A DNA stretch of 64,000 nucleotides from assembly GCF_963678425.1 (NCBI RefSeq), contig NZ_OY782855.1, forward strand, positions 186,001-250,000, written 5' to 3'. Positions 1 through 7,527 of the stretch are shown in pieces (positions within the stretch are counted from its first letter, which is position 1; the number at the start of each line of letters is the position of its first letter). The position numbers and the translations under genes are program-made. The notes under the pieces are model-generated. The model made no database searches. It saw only the letters and a list, made by a program, of their open reading frames with translations, and was not told the DNA's origin. Source of the stretch: an uncultured Bacteroides sp. Its GTDB lineage: Bacteria; Bacteroidota; Bacteroidia; Bacteroidales; Bacteroidaceae.

Positions 1-1642
1 CTATCGCAATCATCTCACTTTCCATAATAAGAATAATCTGGTTAAAGTCTTTAATGGACGAAATTTTTTGTGTAACAGATATAAGAGTAATTCCAGGATA
101 ATTGCGCTCGATATTTTTTAATATTTTCTTTTCAGTCTTATTATCTACTCTGGCAGTGAAATCATCCAGAAGCAGCACCTTGGGGTTAAGAGCCAATGCA
201 CGTGCCAGCATTATTCGTTGCTTTTGACCACCGGAAAGACTTGTCCCACGTTCACTTGCTATTGTATCAAGCTTGTTTGGGAGTGTATTGATGAAGTCTC
301 TCAGTTCGGCTGTATCAATAGCCTTTTCCAGTGATTCTTCTGTAACCTGGTTACTGAAAGCAATGTTTTCACGAATGCTCATATTGAAAATAATACTGTC
401 CTGAAAAACAAACCCTACCTGACTATGAAATGTCTCTGCATTGTACTGGCTGACAATATTCCCGTCAAAACAAATAGTTCCGTAATTCGGGTTAATCAAT
501 CCGGTTAATGCATAGAGTAACTGGCTTTTTCCTGCAGCAGTAGGACCAATAACTGCTGTGCGACTACCTGCCTCTACCGAAAAAGAAATATCCTTCAAAG
601 CAGGCTTTCCGTTATATATCACCGAAATATCGTCTACTTCAATGTTTCCGATAATATTATCTGTTATCTTTCCTTCTTCAACTGTTTCAGGAGCTTCGAG
701 CACTTCTTTTACTCTTTTGTATGACACAGATGTCTGTGCAATGATATTGCTCATAAATCCTATCACAATGATTGGAAAAAAGAGAATTGACAGATAACTG
801 TTGAACGCAGCAAAATCACCCAAAGTCATGCTGCTGCTTATTACAAAATGTCCTCCCAACAGTACCGTTATAAGTATGGAAGCATCTGCAATAAATGAAA
901 TAATAGGAATAAGGGTAGAGAATAAAGCTACAATTGAGAGCCCTATATTTCTGGCTTCGCCGTTGGTACTGATAAACTTATTATATTCTTTTTGCTGTGC
1001 ATTCATTATGCGTATAAGCATTGACCCCAGAATACTTTCATTGATAACCAGATTCAGTTTGTCAATGGCCTCTCTGCTCTTCTTAAACTTCGGTTTTGCC
1101 TTGCGCATAGTGAAATAGAATGAACCCGATATAGCAGGAATGATGACCAGAATAGCCAGAGTAAGCTGCCAGTTGATGGTGAATAACAGTACAATAACGC
1201 CGATAATAATAAATACGGAGGATACAATGGATACCACAGCCTGAGCAACAAACTGCTTGATGGAATCTATGTCCGAAGTCAGGTTGGTGAGTAACTTCGA
1301 AGGATTGGCCTGCTGTATGTATGCATAGCTCTGTCGCAGAATCTTGTCCGATAACTTCTGCCGGGTATCCTTGGCTACCTTTTCAGAAGTGTATGTCTGC
1401 ACCACATTCTGCAGCAAGGTAAATATGCTGATAAGTAATGATGCTCCAAGAAATGCCGCTGCAATCAGTTTAAAATTTATGTTTCCTTTTGATAAACTAT
1501 CAATTGTGTATGATATAATCTTGGGTAGTGCTAAATTGATAACATTGCTTAGCAAAGCGAATAAGAGCATCCAGCTATTCATCTTTGCATAGGGTTTTAA
1601 TAGAGCAAACAAACCGGGATTATTATTTTTTCTTTCTTTCAT
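1..1642 (-). CDS. ABC exporter half (TMD-NBD), degenerate ATP site, 3' end cut by window edge
   Basis: About 547 codons are visible from an ATG at 1642; the stop lies beyond base 1. The N-terminal half is hydrophobic and fits a type-1 exporter transmembrane domain (about residues 15-310). The nucleotide-binding domain has Walker A GPTAAGKS (near 510-535) and signature LSGGQKQR (near 205-230). Two catalytic positions are altered. Walker B reads VLLLDD, so the usual glutamate is Asp (codon 161-163). The H-loop reads SVTQKISSI, so the usual histidine is Gln (codon 68-70). In families such as TM287/288 or BmrC/D this marks the non-catalytic half of a heterodimer. A catalytic partner is therefore expected just past the left edge. 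Likely an inner-membrane drug, lipid or peptide exporter; the substrate cannot be read from sequence. Confidence 0.9.
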   Translation of the reverse strand, partial: MKERKNNNPGLFALLKPYAKMNSWMLLFALLSNVINLALPKIISYTIDSLSKGNINFKLIAAAFLGASLLISIFTLLQNVVQTYTSEKVAKDTRQKLSDKILRQSYAYIQQANPSKLLTNLTSDIDSIKQFVAQAVVSIVSSVFIIIGVIVLLFTINWQLTLAILVIIPAISGSFYFTMRKAKPKFKKSREAIDKLNLVINESILGSMLIRIMNAQQKEYNKFISTNGEARNIGLSIVALFSTLIPIISFIADASILITVLLGGHFVISSSMTLGDFAAFNSYLSILFFPIIVIGFMSNIIAQTSVSYKRVKEVLEAPETVEEGKITDNIIGNIEVDDISVIYNGKPALKDISFSVEAGSRTAVIGPTAAGKSQLLYALTGLINPNYGTICFDGNIVSQYNAETFHSQVGFVFQDSIIFNMSIRENIAFSNQVTEESLEKAIDTAELRDFINTLPNKLDTIASERGTSLSGGQKQRIMLARALALNPKVLLLDDFTARVDNKTEKKILKNIERNYPGITLISVTQKISSIKDFNQIILIMESEMIAI

Positions 1643-1799
1643 CTTTCAAATTTTGCCCAAATTTAGAGTATTTGCGAGATATTCATGAGCTCAAAAGATA
1701 TAAAAAATCTTTAACTACGGAATAAATGTGGTTAGAACTTGTGGCATCTTGTGATTTTTATCCTTTCCCTGTGACTAATTTTGTGTTGAAAAAGTAAAT

Positions 1800-1946
1800 A
1801 TGAATCTGGAAACTAAGCGATTGTGTATAATAGCCGAGACTGAAAAAGATAACTATGCTTCACAGATGGTTTTACAGAAGTGTGGAATGAAAAAATACAA
1901 AGAATCGGATACCGGGTTTTGGTGGGAAGTTACAAATAATATTTAA
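1800..1946 (+). pseudogene. GNAT acetyltransferase remnant (48 codons)
   Basis: An open frame of 48 codons starts at ATG 1800 and ends at TAA 1944-1946. It begins MNLETKRL and continues with IIAETEKDNYASQMVLQKCG, which resembles the last acetyl-CoA-binding part of RimJ/RimL-type GNAT enzymes (asparagine followed by a SxxVLxKxG helix), then ends near a WWE motif. A full GNAT is about 170 residues, so the central part is missing. It looks like an internal-deletion relic with its N-terminal start and C-terminus joined. Whether it is translated is unknown. Confidence 0.5.
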
Positions 1947-1998
1947 TTGTTTATTAATGATAAAACAGATAAAATTCCTTAATAAGTTGCGACAATAT

Positions 1999-2044
1999 TT
2001 TGTTGTTACCAATTAGTAACATACTTTTGTTACCGGTAAGTAAC
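1999..2044 (+). promoter_or_regulatory. TetR promoter with two flanking operator palindromes
   Basis: Two near-identical 16-bp palindromes, GTTACCAATTAGTAAC (2005-2020) and GTTACCGGTAAGTAAC (2029-2044), lie 24 bp apart. Between them is a perfect Bacteroidetes -7 element, TACTTTTG (2022-2029), with TTTG at 1999-2002 as the -33 element, 19 bp upstream. A repressor bound here would cover the promoter, which suggests autoregulation of the TetR gene that starts 14 bp downstream. Confidence 0.75.
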
Positions 2045-2058
2045 AACTAATATTTTTT

Positions 2059-2676
2059 ATGGATAAAACTGATACACTGGTTAAAAACAGAGATCTGACG
2101 GAAAAGAAGATTCTGGATGCGGTAGGGGAGATAATCACTGAATGCGGATTTGAAAAGGTAGGCATAAATGCGGTTGCGCAACGGGCTAATATTTCAAAAA
2201 TGTTGATATACCGCTACTTTGGTTCTATTGACGAGCTTATTATGCAGTACATACTTAAATATGATTACTGGATAAATATTCCTACTGATGCTATTCCTGA
2301 GATTAATAATCTGGGTGATTTTCTGAAAGAAATGTTTAGACAGCAGATTTACCAGCTGCGTAAAGATGTGGCACTAAGGAGATTGTGCAGATGGGAACTC
2401 TCAACTGATAATCCCGTTACTGCAGGTCTTCGCGAGCAGAGAGAGAAAAATGGATCCCGACTGGTGGAGGTGATGAGTAAACTGGCTGCCGTTCCACAGG
2501 ATGAGGTGGCTGCTCTGGCAAGTGTATTATCGGCATCTATAAGTTATCTGGCAATGCTTGAAGAGTTGTGTCCGGTGTACAATGGTATATCCATACAAAG
2601 TGATGCTGGTTGGGAGCAGTTGGCAAAAGGGATCGATACAATTATAGATTTATGGATAAACAACTTAAAGCAATGA
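2059..2676 (+). CDS. TetR/AcrR family transcriptional regulator
   Basis: 205 residues, the usual TetR length. The N-terminal helix-turn-helix is clear: KILDAVGEIITECGFEKVGI, then a recognition helix around NISKMLIYRYFGSIDEL (about residues 18-62). The rest is an all-helical ligand-binding and dimer domain. Its stop overlaps the next gene's start as ATGA at 2673-2676, so the two genes are translationally coupled. The paired palindromes around its own promoter are the obvious operators. The likely role is repression of itself and the downstream nitroreductase-like gene in response to an unknown small molecule. The family call is secure; the ligand is unknown. Confidence 0.93.
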   Translation: MDKTDTLVKNRDLTEKKILDAVGEIITECGFEKVGINAVAQRANISKMLIYRYFGSIDELIMQYILKYDYWINIPTDAIPEINNLGDFLKEMFRQQIYQLRKDVALRRLCRWELSTDNPVTAGLREQREKNGSRLVEVMSKLAAVPQDEVAALASVLSASISYLAMLEELCPVYNGISIQSDAGWEQLAKGIDTIIDLWINNLKQ

Positions 2677-3734
2677 AAAGGATTTTTATAATAATAATTT
2701 TAGGAGTGATTGGTATGAACAATATGTATGCTCAAAATAAGGATTTTATATTTCTGGTAGAACAAGCAATCAAAGCACCTTCAGGACACAATACTCAACC
2801 CTGGAAATTTAAGATAGAAAGTAGCAGAATTATTATATACCCTAATTTTGACAGAGCTTTGCCGGTAGTGGACGGCAATCACCGGGAGCTGTTTATCAGT
2901 CTGGGTTGTGCAACGGAAAATCTTTGCGTAGCAGCCCGTCACATGAAGTATTTGCCTGCTGTTTCTGTAAGCAATGAAGGAACAATTACTGTTGAGCTGG
3001 TAAAAGAGCAGGCACTTGAGGATGAAGCACTATTTGAGGAAATAGCAAAAAGACAAACGAATCGTTCAAAATATAATGAAAAAGAGGTAGCTGATGCTAC
3101 TTTAAAAAGCATTATTGAAAAGTGTGGCACAGGTGAAGCATCTATTTATTCATGGAAAAAGAATACCGCTCCTTTTGATTCTTTGAAAGAGTATGTAAAA
3201 GAGGGAAATATTCTGCAAATGGGCGATACACTTTTCACTACGGAACTGAAGTCATGGATTCGCTTTAACAAAAGACAATCAGAAAAAGCAAACGACGGAC
3301 TGAGTTATGCTACTTTTGGTGCACCAAATATGCCATCGTTTATTTCCAAACCGATAATGAATTCATTCCTCAACAGCAAGAAACAGAATAATGCTGATAT
3401 GGCAAAAATTAATTCGTCTTCACATCTTGTACTGATAACCGCTAAGGAAAATACCATTCAGGGATGGATTAATACTGGTCGTTGCATGGAGCATTTTCTG
3501 CTTGGAACAACAAAAGCCGGAATTGCGAATGCTTACATAAATCAGCCTTGTGAGATTCCTGAGCTGCAATCAGAAATGCGTTCTGAATTTTCTGTCAATC
3601 ATGAATATCCTATGATACTTATGCGTATAGGATATGCAAAACCAGTGGCCTACTCAAAACGAAAAGATGTTAGTGAAGTGATTGAAAATTACAAGTTTAT
3701 AAAAGAGCTGAATAAAGCAATGACTTCGGAATAA
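2673..3734 (+). CDS. Secreted Acg-like nitroreductase-fold protein
   Basis: The start chosen is ATG 2673 (MKRIFIIII), which gives a signal peptide cut near MYAQN. An upstream in-frame start inside tetR (2610) would bury that signal. The mature part opens with VEQAIKAPSGHNTQPWKFKI, the FMN-binding APSxHNxQPW motif of nitroreductase-like Acg-family proteins. Other family blocks are AKRQTNRSKYNEKEV in the middle and a GRCMEHFLLGTTKAGI helix near residue 275. Length is about 353 residues. It overlaps tetR by 4 bp and is probably controlled by it. Export outside the cytoplasm is unusual for a flavin reductase and is inferred only from the leader. Substrate unknown. Confidence 0.8.
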   Translation: MKRIFIIIILGVIGMNNMYAQNKDFIFLVEQAIKAPSGHNTQPWKFKIESSRIIIYPNFDRALPVVDGNHRELFISLGCATENLCVAARHMKYLPAVSVSNEGTITVELVKEQALEDEALFEEIAKRQTNRSKYNEKEVADATLKSIIEKCGTGEASIYSWKKNTAPFDSLKEYVKEGNILQMGDTLFTTELKSWIRFNKRQSEKANDGLSYATFGAPNMPSFISKPIMNSFLNSKKQNNADMAKINSSSHLVLITAKENTIQGWINTGRCMEHFLLGTTKAGIANAYINQPCEIPELQSEMRSEFSVNHEYPMILMRIGYAKPVAYSKRKDVSEVIENYKFIKELNKAMTSE

Positions 3735-3870
3735 TAGCATTTTTTTAGTGCTTTATTATCACTTTAAATTATCTATGTTTTTATACCTTTCGTTTTTTAT
3801 CTGGCAGGTATTTTTATTGTCTTTGAATTTATTAGCCTTGCTCTTAAATTTATAGGCTAATTATATATTT

Positions 3871-3901
3871 ATTGGTGAATGAATTTTAATTATTCACCAA
3901 T
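3871..3901. terminator. Bidirectional hairpin between convergent genes
   Basis: Perfect 10-bp inverted repeat ATTGGTGAAT (3871-3880) and ATTCACCAAT (3892-3901) with an 11-nt loop, followed by AGTTTTT on the plus strand. It lies between the nitroreductase end and the AraC gene end, where a shared terminator is expected. Confidence 0.6.
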
Positions 3902-3921
3902 AGTTTTTCGTTCTATTTCCA

Positions 3922-4839
3922 TTATATTCCTTCAGTAATGTTATTCTTGTATTCCACGGGAGTAACTCCTGTATGCTTCTTAAAAAATTTACTGAACGAT
4001 GATTGCTCTCCGAAATGAAGTTCTTCCGAGATTTGCTGAATATTAATATCTGGTTTACGGAGTAATATTTTTGCTTCTGAAATCAGGGCATCACTGATCC
4101 ATTTCATTGCAGATTTACCGCTGAAAGCATTTAAGACTCTTGAAAGATGTCCGGGAGTAATGCACAATTCTTTTGCATAAAAAGACACTTCATGCTGTTC
4201 TTTGCAGTGCCCCATAATCAACATTATAAAATTCTGGATAATGCTATCCTGTGAATTCTCTTTGTATGTATTATTCTCATTCTTGTTTTCAAGTTTTGTT
4301 TTATAAGTGATATCTGCAATTTCCAGAATAAAATTGCTTACTTCATTTTTAATCAGCTCTTTCTGTAGAATATGGTCTGTTGCTTTTATTCCTCTTTTTA
4401 TCCGTTCTATAATATCTGTGATGAGCTGCAACTTATCATTATCCAGCATTAGTAAAGGGCTTATACGGCTTGATGTTGTCAGTTTCTTTATGATTTGCAT
4501 ATCTTCAACAATAGACAGTACAAACTTATCTGAGATAATAAGGGCATATCCTTCAAAGTTTTTACCAATACGAATATCGCCCAAAATATGAAGTTTACTC
4601 AGTGAGAGTGTCATTCCTTTTGTAAGGCGATAATTCTTATAATCAACAGTAAACGATATATCCCCATATTGGCAAACAATGAAAAATACTGCATCTATTC
4701 TTATCGAAGGGGTATTGTTTAGTGGCTGTTTCTCTTCTATGTTTTTTATATGATAGACAATTACATCATTACCGAAACCCTCGGCTGATGTATCTTTTGC
4801 ATTCAATATATTTTCAAAACTTACATTTAATGTATCCAT
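3922..4839 (-). CDS. AraC family regulator, divergent from RND efflux operon
   Basis: 305 residues. The C-terminal 100 residues carry the two AraC helix-turn-helices: LCITPGHLSRVLNAFSGKS and IQQISEELHFGEQSSFSKFF, ending TGVTPVEYKN. The N-terminal part fits a cupin-like sensor but has no recognisable ligand motif. It is divergent from the efflux operon across about 200 bp that contains repeated TGAAATGGAC-type half-sites. A -7 match TACATTTG (minus strand, 4860-4867) could be its own promoter. Probable activator or repressor of the neighbouring tripartite pump. A second AraC gene of similar layout closes the pump operon at 10696. Confidence 0.9.
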   Translation of the reverse strand: MDTLNVSFENILNAKDTSAEGFGNDVIVYHIKNIEEKQPLNNTPSIRIDAVFFIVCQYGDISFTVDYKNYRLTKGMTLSLSKLHILGDIRIGKNFEGYALIISDKFVLSIVEDMQIIKKLTTSSRISPLLMLDNDKLQLITDIIERIKRGIKATDHILQKELIKNEVSNFILEIADITYKTKLENKNENNTYKENSQDSIIQNFIMLIMGHCKEQHEVSFYAKELCITPGHLSRVLNAFSGKSAMKWISDALISEAKILLRKPDINIQQISEELHFGEQSSFSKFFKKHTGVTPVEYKNNITEGI

Positions 4840-4890
4840 ACAAGAAATATTATATCATACAAATGTATCTCTTTTTTATAAACTGATGCA

Positions 4891-4982
4891 TGAAATGAGC
4901 AAATATTTGTTTGAAATGGACTATACAAAAAGTGATAAACTGCAATTATGCATGTTTTGGACAAATAATAGCTGAAATGGAC
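4891..4982 (+). promoter_or_regulatory. Periodic AraC-type half-sites in efflux operon promoter
   Basis: Related decamers occur at 4891 (TGAAATGAGC), 4912 (TGAAATGGAC), 4953 (TGTTTTGGAC) and 4973 (TGAAATGGAC). The members of each pair are 21 and 20 bp apart, two helical turns, as expected for AraC dimers on direct repeats. The last copy ends about 25 bp before a near-consensus -7 element (CACTTTTG, 5008-5015), the position used by class II AraC activators. Confidence 0.6.
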
Positions 4983-5007
4983 CAATAAAACTATTCCATA
5001 TCTATAT

Positions 5008-5015
5008 CACTTTTG
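5008..5015 (+). promoter_or_regulatory. Putative -7 element of efflux operon
   Basis: CACTTTTG differs from TAnnTTTG at one base and has no good TTTG -33 partner. This fits a promoter that needs an activator bound at the half-sites just upstream. It lies 36 bp before the chosen start of the TolC-like gene. Confidence 0.4.
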
Positions 5016-5050
5016 TGCTCAGTTTAAAGAAGGATATAATAAAAACATTT

Positions 5051-6409
5051 ATGAGGATGAAAATGAAATTTCTAACAGCAATATTTATGTTGCTTTGCAT
5101 TACAAGTCTTTCTGCCCAGGAAGGTGGCACTACAGCTCTTTCGCTTAAGGAGTGTGTGCGAATAGCTGCAGAAAAGAATATTAATGTTTCTCAGGCAATT
5201 CAGGACAAAGAAAAAAGTCATCAGAAAATAGAGGAAGCCCGTTCTTCTCTGTTTCCACAGGTTGAAATTGGTGGAACATTTCAGGATAATACAAAGCTTG
5301 CCGTAACAGTTATACCGGGTGACTTTCTTGGCCAACCGGGAACTACAATTCCTTTCACAATGGGAGTACAGTATAATGCATCGGCAAATATATCTGCAAA
5401 TCAGGTATTATACAACAAGACTGCGCTGACTGCACTCAAACTATCAAAGAAAGGTGAATATGTTTCAAAGCTGGGAGTGCAAAAGGCAAAAGAAGAAATT
5501 GTTAAGGAAGTGGCCAAACTTTACTTTCTGATACAAACTACCGCAAAACAAAAAAGACTGATAGAAGATAATATCACCCGTACACAGAGGATGACAGATA
5601 TTACTAAAAAACAGGTGGATAATGGTCTTGGCAAAAAGGTAGATTACAATCGGATAATGGTTTCTGTACAAAACCTCCAAACGCAGCTTGACAATACAAA
5701 GGCATTATATGAACAGCAACTTAATATGATGAAGTATACGCTGGAGATTCCGCTCAATAAAGAGGTACTGCTGACCGATAGTGCTGATATGGTTTTGGTT
5801 TCTGCCTTGCCTGCTGATGACATTGACTTCTCAGATCATATTGATGTGCAAATGCTGGAGGCTCAAAAGGATGTTGCTTTGTTAAATCAAAAGCTGGCCA
5901 ATGCAGGTTATATTCCCAGTGTAGCATTATTCGGGCAATTTGGTTATCAGGGAATGAGAAATGAGTTTAAGGACTATTTCAATAGCAGTGCAGCAAATAA
6001 ATGGTATAATTCATCATACATCGGATTGAAACTAACTATTCCTGTTTTCGATGGCTTTCAGAAGCGTTCGAAATACAATCAGGCAAAAGCTGACTATATA
6101 AAGACAAGTCTCAGCCTTAATAACACTAAAAAGCATTTTTCTGCCAACTACAAAAGTGCAATGAATAACTATTATAACAATAAAACGACAGTAGAGCGTC
6201 AGCAAAATAATATTGATTTAGCGCAGCAGGTGTATAAGGAAACTTCTCTTAAATATAGGGAAGGCATGGCTACCATGAGTGACTTGTTGCAGGACGAAAT
6301 GGGACTGAACAATGCGCAAGCCGGATATTTGGATGCGCTCTATAAATTCAAGGAAGCAGAGCTCGAAATCATGTCTTTGAACGGTGAAATTAGAAGTTGG
6401 GTTAAATAA
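5051..6409 (+). CDS. TolC-like outer-membrane efflux channel
   Basis: The chosen start at 5051 (MRMKMKFLTAIFMLL) gives a normal signal peptide ending SLSAQ; the longest frame begins at 5015 with a leader that does not look exported. About 452 residues, normal for this family. Two TolC repeats are visible as long amphipathic helices: SLKECVRIAAEKNINVSQAI opens the first, and LAQQVYKETSLKYREGMATM followed by SDLLQDEMGLNNAQAGYLDA lies in the second. It forms the outer-membrane exit duct for the RND pump encoded next. The gap to the membrane-fusion gene is 18 bp, so co-transcription is likely. Confidence 0.92.
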   Translation: MRMKMKFLTAIFMLLCITSLSAQEGGTTALSLKECVRIAAEKNINVSQAIQDKEKSHQKIEEARSSLFPQVEIGGTFQDNTKLAVTVIPGDFLGQPGTTIPFTMGVQYNASANISANQVLYNKTALTALKLSKKGEYVSKLGVQKAKEEIVKEVAKLYFLIQTTAKQKRLIEDNITRTQRMTDITKKQVDNGLGKKVDYNRIMVSVQNLQTQLDNTKALYEQQLNMMKYTLEIPLNKEVLLTDSADMVLVSALPADDIDFSDHIDVQMLEAQKDVALLNQKLANAGYIPSVALFGQFGYQGMRNEFKDYFNSSAANKWYNSSYIGLKLTIPVFDGFQKRSKYNQAKADYIKTSLSLNNTKKHFSANYKSAMNNYYNNKTTVERQQNNIDLAQQVYKETSLKYREGMATMSDLLQDEMGLNNAQAGYLDALYKFKEAELEIMSLNGEIRSWVK

Positions 6410-6427
6410 TAGAAATTAGAAATAGTC

Positions 6428-7486
6428 ATGAAAAAGAAAGTTATAGCATCAATTGTATTTATTGTTTTTGCAGGCCTTATGGCTTGGAAACTCGCTGCTA
6501 ACAAGCACGAAATCAATAGTAAAAAAGAAGCGAAGATTGAAACAAAAAGTATTGCTGTAAGTGTAGCTAGTGTGCAGAAGGAAACACCGGAAACAAATAT
6601 AAGTATGACCGGAACGGTTGAAGCCAGCCAGGAAGTAATGGTTGCATCAAAGGCCAGCGGTGAGATTACTAATATCTATTTCAAACTAGGCGATTATGTA
6701 ACTAAAGGCAAAGTGCTTGCTCGTGTAGATAATGCATATAATAAGTTGACTCTGGAAAATGCAAGAATCAATTATAATAAATATCAGGAGGATTTACAAC
6801 GTTACAAAACATTGAGAACCGGAGATGCTGTTTCTGAAACTCAGCTTAGAGATATCAAAGTGGCTTATGAGAATGCAAAAGTGCAATTAAAACAAGCTCA
6901 GAAACAACTGGAAGATACTTATATCAGAGCACCTTTCAGCGGGTATATCACATCTCGCGAAATAGATTTGGGTAAATATGTCAATGCATCCACTCCAATA
7001 GCCGGGTTAGCTGATATCTCTAACCTGAAGGTAATTCTGTCAGTTCCGGAATTCAATGTATATAATCTGAAAAGTGGTCAGCCGGTTTCCGTAAATACAC
7101 AAATTTATCCCGGAGTGGATTTCAGCGGGAAGGTAGCTCATATATGTCCTAAAGGTGATAATACTCATTCTTATGCTGTTGAAGTTTCGTTGCCGAACAG
7201 TAAACAACATCCGCTTAAAGCCGGAACTTATGTAAGTGCTTCAATTGATTTGGGAGAAAACCAGGCTGCATTATTCATTCCAAGAAACGCCATTGTAAGC
7301 AGTATAAAAGAACCAACAGTATATCTGGTAGAGGGTGGTATAGCAAAATTGGTTAAAATCAATATTGGTAAAGATTATGAGAGTCGTATTGAAGTGCTGC
7401 AAGGCTTGAAAGAAGGTGATCAAGTTGTGGTAAACGGACAAATCAACCTGATGGACGGGGCACGCGTTTCGGTCATTAAGAATTAG
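6428..7486 (+). CDS. RND efflux membrane-fusion protein (periplasmic adaptor)
   Basis: 352 residues with an N-terminal membrane anchor or signal (IASIVFIVFAGLMAW). The order is typical of HlyD/AcrA adaptors: a lipoyl half-motif with GTVEASQEVMVASKASGEIT (about 60-85), a helical hairpin rich in Glu/Lys/Gln (about 110-165), the second lipoyl half with DTYIRAPFSGYITSREID, then a beta-barrel and membrane-proximal domain ending VNGQINLMDGARVSV. It connects the inner-membrane RND pump at 7528 with the TolC-like channel at 5051. No lipobox cysteine is visible, so it is probably anchored by its N-terminal helix. Confidence 0.93.
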   Translation: MKKKVIASIVFIVFAGLMAWKLAANKHEINSKKEAKIETKSIAVSVASVQKETPETNISMTGTVEASQEVMVASKASGEITNIYFKLGDYVTKGKVLARVDNAYNKLTLENARINYNKYQEDLQRYKTLRTGDAVSETQLRDIKVAYENAKVQLKQAQKQLEDTYIRAPFSGYITSREIDLGKYVNASTPIAGLADISNLKVILSVPEFNVYNLKSGQPVSVNTQIYPGVDFSGKVAHICPKGDNTHSYAVEVSLPNSKQHPLKAGTYVSASIDLGENQAALFIPRNAIVSSIKEPTVYLVEGGIAKLVKINIGKDYESRIEVLQGLKEGDQVVVNGQINLMDGARVSVIKN

Positions 7487-7527
7487 TGTGAGTATTAATA
7501 GATTCTTAATCTTTAAAATTAGAAATT

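Noticed and set aside
558..1592. Plus-strand frames of 79, 105 and 82 codons and a minus frame at 1054-1251
   Set aside because: They lie antisense to or in another frame of the ABC exporter, whose minus-strand frame is continuous and carries all family motifs.
2610..2672. Longer start for the nitroreductase-like gene inside tetR
   Set aside because: The upstream extension would hide the signal peptide and overlap tetR by 67 bp; ATG 2673 forms a clean ATGA coupling.
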